DNA of 64,000 nucleotides, taken from positions 1-64,000 of the forward strand of contig CACYOC010000017.1 of NCBI GenBank assembly GCA_902775975.1, in the 5' to 3' direction. Positions within the stretch are counted from its first letter, which is position 1, and every line of letters begins with the position of its first letter. The notes beneath the pieces are model-generated. The model was not told where the DNA came from, did no database searches, and worked only from the letters and a program-made list of their open reading frames with translations. This stretch comes from an uncultured Bacteroidales bacterium (GTDB lineage: Bacteria; Bacteroidota; Bacteroidia; Bacteroidales; Bacteroidaceae). The position numbers and the translations under genes were made by a program. Shown here piece after piece: positions 59,519 through 64,000 of the stretch.

Positions 59519-61012
59519 ATGCTGAAATTCCTAAGAAACTCCATATCGACACGGCTCAGCCTTATGACAGCAGTCCTGATGATTATCATTTTCACGATAA
59601 CCTTCGGACTGATGTTCTTCGAGTCGGAACATGTCGTAGAAGAGAAAGCCTTGGGAAAGACAGCACAGATATTGGAAAGTACAGCACTCTACACCGAGAA
59701 TATACTACAAAAGGCTGAGGTGGCAGCTAACAACATGCGGCATGTGGTAGAGCAACACTTGGACAAGCCCGACAACATGTTTCTGTATAGTCGGCAGATT
59801 CTCCAGGACAACCCCAACCTGTTAGGATGCAGCATTTCCTTCGAGCCCTATTACTTCAAGGAGAAAGGAAAATACTTCTCGGCATACTCCATCAACGAAG
59901 GCGATACCATCCGCACTGAACAGGAAGGCATGGACAGCTACCAATACTTCACGTTGGACTGGTACACCATCCCCAAAGAGCGGAACAAGCCTTACTGGAC
60001 AGACCCCTTCAAAGACTATGCCACCGAAGGCATCATCGTGGAAGACATCTTCGCTTCATACAGTCAGCCGTTCTACGACAGCCATCACCAAATTATCGGA
60101 ACCATATCGGTAGATATCAAACTGGACTGGTTCTCCAGCACCATATCAAAGATAAAGCCCTACCCTCACTCCTACTGCATCATGCTGGACAGAAAGGGCA
60201 ACTATCTCGTTCACCCCGACAGCACGCAGCTGTACTACAAGGATATCTTTACTTCCGCAGAACAACTCAATGACAAAGACCTGGCGATGCTGGGGCACGA
60301 AATGCTGGACGGCAGAAACGGTCACAAGCACATGACTCTCAACGGAGAAGATTGCTACGTCTTCTTCAAACCTTTCAAGAAAACGGGTTGGAGCCTTGCC
60401 GTCGTCTGTCCTGAACGCGACATCCTTGCACCTTATTATAGACAGGGAATATATGCACAAATCATTACCACTGTAGGAGTCTTGTGCCTGTTGCTGTTCA
60501 GCTGGATGATCACCCAGAAAAGTTTCAAACCTCTTAACTTGCTGGCATCATCGGCACGCAGCATTGCAGACGGAAACTTTGACCAGGTTATTGCCGACAC
60601 CCAGCGAGATGACGAAATAGGACAGTTGCAGCGCAGCTTCAAAACCATGCAGCAGTCGTTGGCAACCAACATCAACAAGGTGCAACAGGAGACGCGAACT
60701 CTCGAACAGCGCAATGCTGAACTCCAAGAGGCTTACCAGCAAGCCCAGGAGGACGAGCAGCTGAAGACGGCTGTGCTGCACTATATGACGAATCAGACAA
60801 CGATACCGGTTCAGGACATCGCCAACACATCGCAGACACTCTGTGAGCAATACGACCAGATGAGCGAGGAGGATATCAAGAAAACGGTGTTCGACCTCAT
60901 GGAACACGCAGGAGAAGTGACCCACATGCTCGACGAGATGCTACATGCCGCCCAGCAGGACAGTCAGCAAGCTACAAGTGAAAACGTTCAACCAAACACC
61001 TTGCCGTCATGA
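59519..61012 (+). CDS. Cache-HAMP membrane sensor with degenerate histidine-kinase helix
   Basis: The protein has 497 residues: TM1 at about 12-34, a periplasmic Cache-type sensor at about 40-300 (LLGCSISFEPYYFKEKGKYFS), TM2 at about 308-328, HAMP at about 330-385, a coiled coil, then a HisKA-like helical pair at about 412-475. Where histidine kinases have S-H-E-x-R-T-P, this reads LHYMTNQTTIPVQDIA, with Asn425 in place of the phosphorylated His. No ATPase domain follows. It overlaps the next sensor gene by 4 bp (ATGA). It probably signals by conformational change or hetero-dimerisation with the next gene product (inference). Confidence 0.82.
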   Translation: MLKFLRNSISTRLSLMTAVLMIIIFTITFGLMFFESEHVVEEKALGKTAQILESTALYTENILQKAEVAANNMRHVVEQHLDKPDNMFLYSRQILQDNPNLLGCSISFEPYYFKEKGKYFSAYSINEGDTIRTEQEGMDSYQYFTLDWYTIPKERNKPYWTDPFKDYATEGIIVEDIFASYSQPFYDSHHQIIGTISVDIKLDWFSSTISKIKPYPHSYCIMLDRKGNYLVHPDSTQLYYKDIFTSAEQLNDKDLAMLGHEMLDGRNGHKHMTLNGEDCYVFFKPFKKTGWSLAVVCPERDILAPYYRQGIYAQIITTVGVLCLLLFSWMITQKSFKPLNLLASSARSIADGNFDQVIADTQRDDEIGQLQRSFKTMQQSLATNINKVQQETRTLEQRNAELQEAYQQAQEDEQLKTAVLHYMTNQTTIPVQDIANTSQTLCEQYDQMSEEDIKKTVFDLMEHAGEVTHMLDEMLHAAQQDSQQATSENVQPNTLPS

Positions 61013-62418
61013 AAAAGCTGCTGTTCAATATACGTCATTCCTTCTCCGCCCGCCTGAGTCTCAGCATCTTAGGTGTTGCCACCATTATCTTTATGCTGGG
61101 CATGGGACTGCTGTTCTACTACTCCAGACAGTCCGTCAGACAGGCAGCCGTCGAAGAAGCTACGCAGATGCTCGACAACATGTCGCAAAGGCTCACCAAC
61201 GTCCTGAACGAGGTCGAGGTTGCCACCGTCAACACCGAATGGCAAGTCACGCAGCATCTCGTACCCGACTCTATGTTCGCCTACTCTCGACACATCGTTG
61301 AGTTCAACCCCAGCATTACTGGGTGTAGCATCTCCTTTGAACCTTATTTCTTCAAAGAAAAAGGAGAGTATTTCTCCGTCTATTCCTATGAAGACCAAGG
61401 AGTCATCGCCACCCAGCAAGAAGGTAGCGAACAGTTCCGCTATTTCGACCTGCCGTGGTACAAAGAGGCTGCGACATCACGCAAGGCATGCTGGATAGAT
61501 CCTTTCAAAGACTACAACCCCGAAGGCATCTACGCCAAGGAAATCATCGTTTCCTATTGCAAGCCACTGATGACTACCGACGGAAAGTTCTTGGGCGTCA
61601 TCTCTTCCGATGTCTCGCTGAAATTGCTGACACAAGCGCTGGGCGCCGAGAAACGCTATCCGCACTCCTATGCCATGTTTATCGGAAAGTCAGGCAACAT
61701 CATCGTTTCCACCAATGGCATGCAAGGAAAACCCGACCTCCATCCTGCCAACCATCTCGTGCTGCAGAAACAGCAGCCAGGAACGGAATGGACGTTGGCG
61801 GTCATCTGCCCGGAGAGAGACATCTTCCTCCATTCCGACCGTCTCTTCTCCTTTATCACGACTATCATCGTCTTCGGATTGCTCATCATGCTCTTGTTAT
61901 GCTTTATCGTCATCCGGAAGATGATTGCTCCCCTGCGAATACTGGCAAAAGAGACCAACGCCATTGCTGAAGGACGCTTTGACATCAAGCTGGCTACCAG
62001 CGAAAGTACCGATGCCATCGGACAACTGCAGAACAGTTTCTCCATCATGCAATACGCCATCGTCAAACACCTTGACGACCTCAAGCAAATGCAACAGCAG
62101 ATACAGCAAAGCAACGAAGAACTGACGGTAGCTAAACGCATGGTCGAGGAAGCTGGCAAAAAGAAACTGGCGTTCATGCGCGACATGAGCCACCAGATAC
62201 GCACACCACTCAACATCATCAGCGGTTTCGCACAAGTGCTGCGCGACAGTCACAGCACCATCACCCCTGAAGAGGTCAAGTCGGTAACACAGGAAATCCT
62301 TCGCAACAGCCACGACCTCTCAACCATCATCAGTCACTTAGTGTCGGCAGCCACCATCGAAGGTCTGACCACCATCAGCCGCAACGACCTCGTCTTCACC
62401 CTACCCTCAGAACTTTAA
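61009..62418 (+). CDS. Cache-HAMP-HisKA sensor lacking an ATPase domain
   Basis: The 469-residue protein has TM1 at about 14-38, a Cache sensor at about 42-275 closely related to the preceding gene, TM2 at about 280-303, HAMP at about 305-360 and a HisKA domain at about 385-450. Its phospho-acceptor motif FMRDMSHQIRTPLNIISGF is intact (His395). The protein stops about 20 residues after the second HisKA helix, without any HATPase domain. Phosphorylation would need a kinase in trans. No frameshifted ATPase remnant is seen downstream; that space holds a repeat array. Confidence 0.85.
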   Translation: MKKLLFNIRHSFSARLSLSILGVATIIFMLGMGLLFYYSRQSVRQAAVEEATQMLDNMSQRLTNVLNEVEVATVNTEWQVTQHLVPDSMFAYSRHIVEFNPSITGCSISFEPYFFKEKGEYFSVYSYEDQGVIATQQEGSEQFRYFDLPWYKEAATSRKACWIDPFKDYNPEGIYAKEIIVSYCKPLMTTDGKFLGVISSDVSLKLLTQALGAEKRYPHSYAMFIGKSGNIIVSTNGMQGKPDLHPANHLVLQKQQPGTEWTLAVICPERDIFLHSDRLFSFITTIIVFGLLIMLLLCFIVIRKMIAPLRILAKETNAIAEGRFDIKLATSESTDAIGQLQNSFSIMQYAIVKHLDDLKQMQQQIQQSNEELTVAKRMVEEAGKKKLAFMRDMSHQIRTPLNIISGFAQVLRDSHSTITPEEVKSVTQEILRNSHDLSTIISHLVSAATIEGLTTISRNDLVFTLPSEL

Positions 62419-62431
62419 GGTTTTCCTTTTG

Positions 62432-62607
62432 TACGTAAATGTTGGTTTTTGCCAAGTGCAAAGACGGCTTTCGCTTTGTGTAAATACGGCTTTCATCAAG
62501 TACCAAAGTAGCTTGTATCGACCTTCCGACTGGAGTCAGAAATGTTTCCGACTTAAGTCAGCAACGTTTCCGACTTAAGTCAGCAATGTTTCCGACTGTA
62601 GTCGGAA
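62432..62607. repeat. Second 22-bp-period tandem array
   Basis: Eight units in 22-bp register (62432, 62454, 62476, 62498, 62520, 62542, 62564, 62586) drift from GTAAATACGGCTTTC-like to TTTCCGACTTAAGTCAGCA. The later units each contain a GACTTAAGTC-type mini-palindrome. The array occupies the gap between the sensor gene and the GH57 terminator. Confidence 0.8.
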
Positions 62608-62643
62608 ATACGACTTAGATAGCTTTCGAGCTTGACAAAAGCC

Positions 62644-62680
62644 AAAAAAGTCGCAAGCTTGAATGGCTTGCGACTCTTTT
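62644..62680 (-). terminator. Terminator of the GH57 gene
   Basis: AGTCGCAAGC and GCTTGCGACT (62649-62658 and 62666-62675) pair perfectly around a 7-nt loop. The minus strand continues into TTTTTT. Plus-strand T bases also follow, so it may act both ways. Confidence 0.8.
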
Positions 62681-62700
62681 GAATCATATATTGAGAAGGA

Positions 62701-64000
62701 TTATTTCTTCTCTTCCGCTGCTTTTCCTGCGGGTTTCTTCGCTGCGGGTTTCTTGGCGGCAGGCTTCTTCGCTGCAGGCTTCTTCGCAGGTGCTGCAGCC
62801 TTGGGCTGTTCCTCAGCAACAGCTGTGGGATCCAACTGCTCCAAGCGAGCCTTCAGACGAGTAATCTCCTTGTCCTTCATCTCAATCTCGTCACCCTGAT
62901 TGCGGATGGTCGTGAGCAGGGCGTTCAGCTCGTCGTTCTCAATCTCCTGAGGATAGAGGGCGTTGACACGGTTGATAAAGTCGCCGAGGATGTTCATGTA
63001 GTTCGTGAAGGCATCGAACGGACTGCTATAGATACCACGATCCAGTCCTACATTAGAGGGCTTGGTGGTCATGAAGCGGAAGTTGTTGGAAGCCTGCAGG
63101 TAGTCCCAGTCCTGATTGATGCGTGGATCGTCGGCAATGCGCAGACGGTCGGCAACGCTGTACAGCTTGTTGAAGGCCTCGCGCTGCATGGCATTTCCCA
63201 GCCAGCAGCTGACGTCGCGCTCCTCGTCCACCCAAGACAACGTGTCGGGAACATCGAGATTACCCACGCTCTTCACCTTCATGCAGATTTCAGTAGGTGT
63301 AGAGAAGGTGATGCCCTTTTCCTTGGCGCAGGCAGGCAGGGCCTTCAGGAAGTCGAGGATATTGCTCGACAGCGGCTGGGCGATACCCAGTGCGGAGAGT
63401 TCCATGAAGATGCCTACTATCTGCTCCTCTTCCGGCAGACGGGCAATGCGATCGATGTAAGCATCGGCAAACAAGGGATAACCTGACCAGTCCGTATTAT
63501 TGAAACGCAGCGAGATGTCATCGGACAACTCGACGTCGCGCAACAGCAACTTGAGGTTAGGAGCCATGTTGCAGTTATAGACATAGTGTGGCGACTTCCA
63601 TCCCAGAACGTGCTTGGCACCCTCGGTCAGCATTCCCTTAAAGCCCATGGCGGCAATCTGTGCACCGATGTCGTCAGAGTAGATGAGTGACGAGTTGCGT
63701 GCAACGGTAGGTTTCTTACCGAACAGTTCTTCTATCTTGGCAGCCTGCTTCTTCACGTCGAGAGCGAAGGTCTCTTCGTTAGCCAACGATGACAAGCCGT
63801 GGCTGTAAGGCTCGGCAAGGAATTCGACACATCCCGTCTGGTTCAGCTCTTGCAGCTTGGCGATGACCTGCGGAGCGTGGAACTCCAGCTGCTCGATACC
63901 TGTTCCTGACAGCGAGAAGGCAACCTTGAAATACTGGCCATTGTCGCGAATCATGTCGCTGATGGCATTCAGTGCCGGCATGTAGCTGTGCTCGGCAATG
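62701..64000 (-). CDS. GH57-family alpha-amylase-like protein with Lys/Ala/Pro tail (partial, 5' end outside)
   Basis: At least 432 residues are in the window, and codons for IAEHSY precede the first internal Met, so the gene starts beyond 64000. The visible part matches the Bacteroidetes GH57 alpha-amylase/glucanotransferase family: FSLSGTGIEQLEFHAP, FLAEPYSHGLSSLAN, SSLIYSDDIGAQIAAMGFKGMLTEGAKHVLG, LRFNNTDWSGYPLFADAY. It acts on cytoplasmic alpha-glucans. A coiled coil (about the last 75-45 residues, KDKEITRLKARLEQL) precedes a tail of about four KKPAA repeats, like histone H1. The tail is unusual for this enzyme family. Confidence 0.85.
   Translation of the reverse strand, partial: IAEHSYMPALNAISDMIRDNGQYFKVAFSLSGTGIEQLEFHAPQVIAKLQELNQTGCVEFLAEPYSHGLSSLANEETFALDVKKQAAKIEELFGKKPTVARNSSLIYSDDIGAQIAAMGFKGMLTEGAKHVLGWKSPHYVYNCNMAPNLKLLLRDVELSDDISLRFNNTDWSGYPLFADAYIDRIARLPEEEQIVGIFMELSALGIAQPLSSNILDFLKALPACAKEKGITFSTPTEICMKVKSVGNLDVPDTLSWVDEERDVSCWLGNAMQREAFNKLYSVADRLRIADDPRINQDWDYLQASNNFRFMTTKPSNVGLDRGIYSSPFDAFTNYMNILGDFINRVNALYPQEIENDELNALLTTIRNQGDEIEMKDKEITRLKARLEQLDPTAVAEEQPKAAAPAKKPAAKKPAAKKPAAKKPAGKAAEEKK

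Noticed and set aside
1-64000. tRNA, rRNA, insertion sequences with transposase, prophage
   Set aside because: No tRNA-like cloverleaf with a T-arm sequence, rRNA-like stretch, transposase, integrase or phage structural gene was recognised on either strand by reading. A tRNAscan or HMM run could still find something missed.

Overview
The window is chromosomal DNA from a member of the Bacteroidales, most likely Prevotella or a close relative. The evidence is the promoter signature (TTTG, about 20 bp, TAnnTTTG), found upstream of many genes on both strands; a SusC/SusD pair; a BspA-like leucine-rich repeat protein; secreted proteins ending in a short Gly-rich and Lys-rich tail; and the gene order nusB-yajC-ybbR-coaE. 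No rRNA, tRNA, CRISPR array or recognisable transposase was seen.

Layout. 1-2.0 kb: a short-word repeat element, a DUF3791/DUF3990 locus whose middle gene is internally deleted, and a small secreted protein. 2.2-3.5 kb: an AAA-type ATPase behind a palindromic operator. 3.6-12.8 kb: a pectin-type polysaccharide utilisation locus (SusC, SusD, beta-helix lipoprotein, PL1 pectate lyase). 13.0-24.1 kb, minus strand: an operon with a Cache-sensor/PP2C phosphatase/anti-sigma-kinase fusion, a STAS anti-anti-sigma protein, a neurotransmitter:sodium symporter-family transporter and a 2418-residue NRPS with architecture C-A-T-C-A-T-reductase. 24.3-30.7 kb: housekeeping genes (Ca2+/Na+ antiporter, S4 protein, pth, rplY; then nusB, yajC, ybbR, coaE, DUF5606). 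30.7-32.7 kb: MFS transporter and racemase-like enzyme. 32.8-40.2 kb: a candidate structured RNA followed by three exported proteins (LamG lipoprotein, MORN protein, BspA-like protein). 40.3-41.5 kb: a second short-word element, a 22-bp repeat array and a RelE/YafQ-type toxin-antitoxin pair. 41.7-50.7 kb: pepT, a CPA2 antiporter, an LptD-like protein, an HD hydrolase and a carboxyltransferase. 50.9-53.8 kb: a lipoprotein, an outer-membrane barrel and a queuosine pair (QueF plus YhhQ transporter) with a structured leader. 54.0-62.4 kb: two secreted proteases, a TlpA-like protein and two overlapping Cache-HAMP sensors that lack an ATPase domain. 62.7-64.0 kb: a GH57 enzyme with a histone-H1-like tail, running off the window.

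The most notable non-gene signals are these. Two loci share a 22-bp core flanked by an inverted word that differs between loci, and both adjoin toxin-antitoxin-like genes. Palindromic elements have entered coding sequence in frame. Arrays of 7-bp and 8-bp units fill gaps within operons, often absorbing the upstream stop codon. Two 22-bp-period arrays are present. Two untranslated regions look like structured RNAs. Functionally, the NRPS operon is the most interesting gene set, because it couples a full partner-switch signalling module to peptide-aldehyde-type biosynthesis and a transporter.
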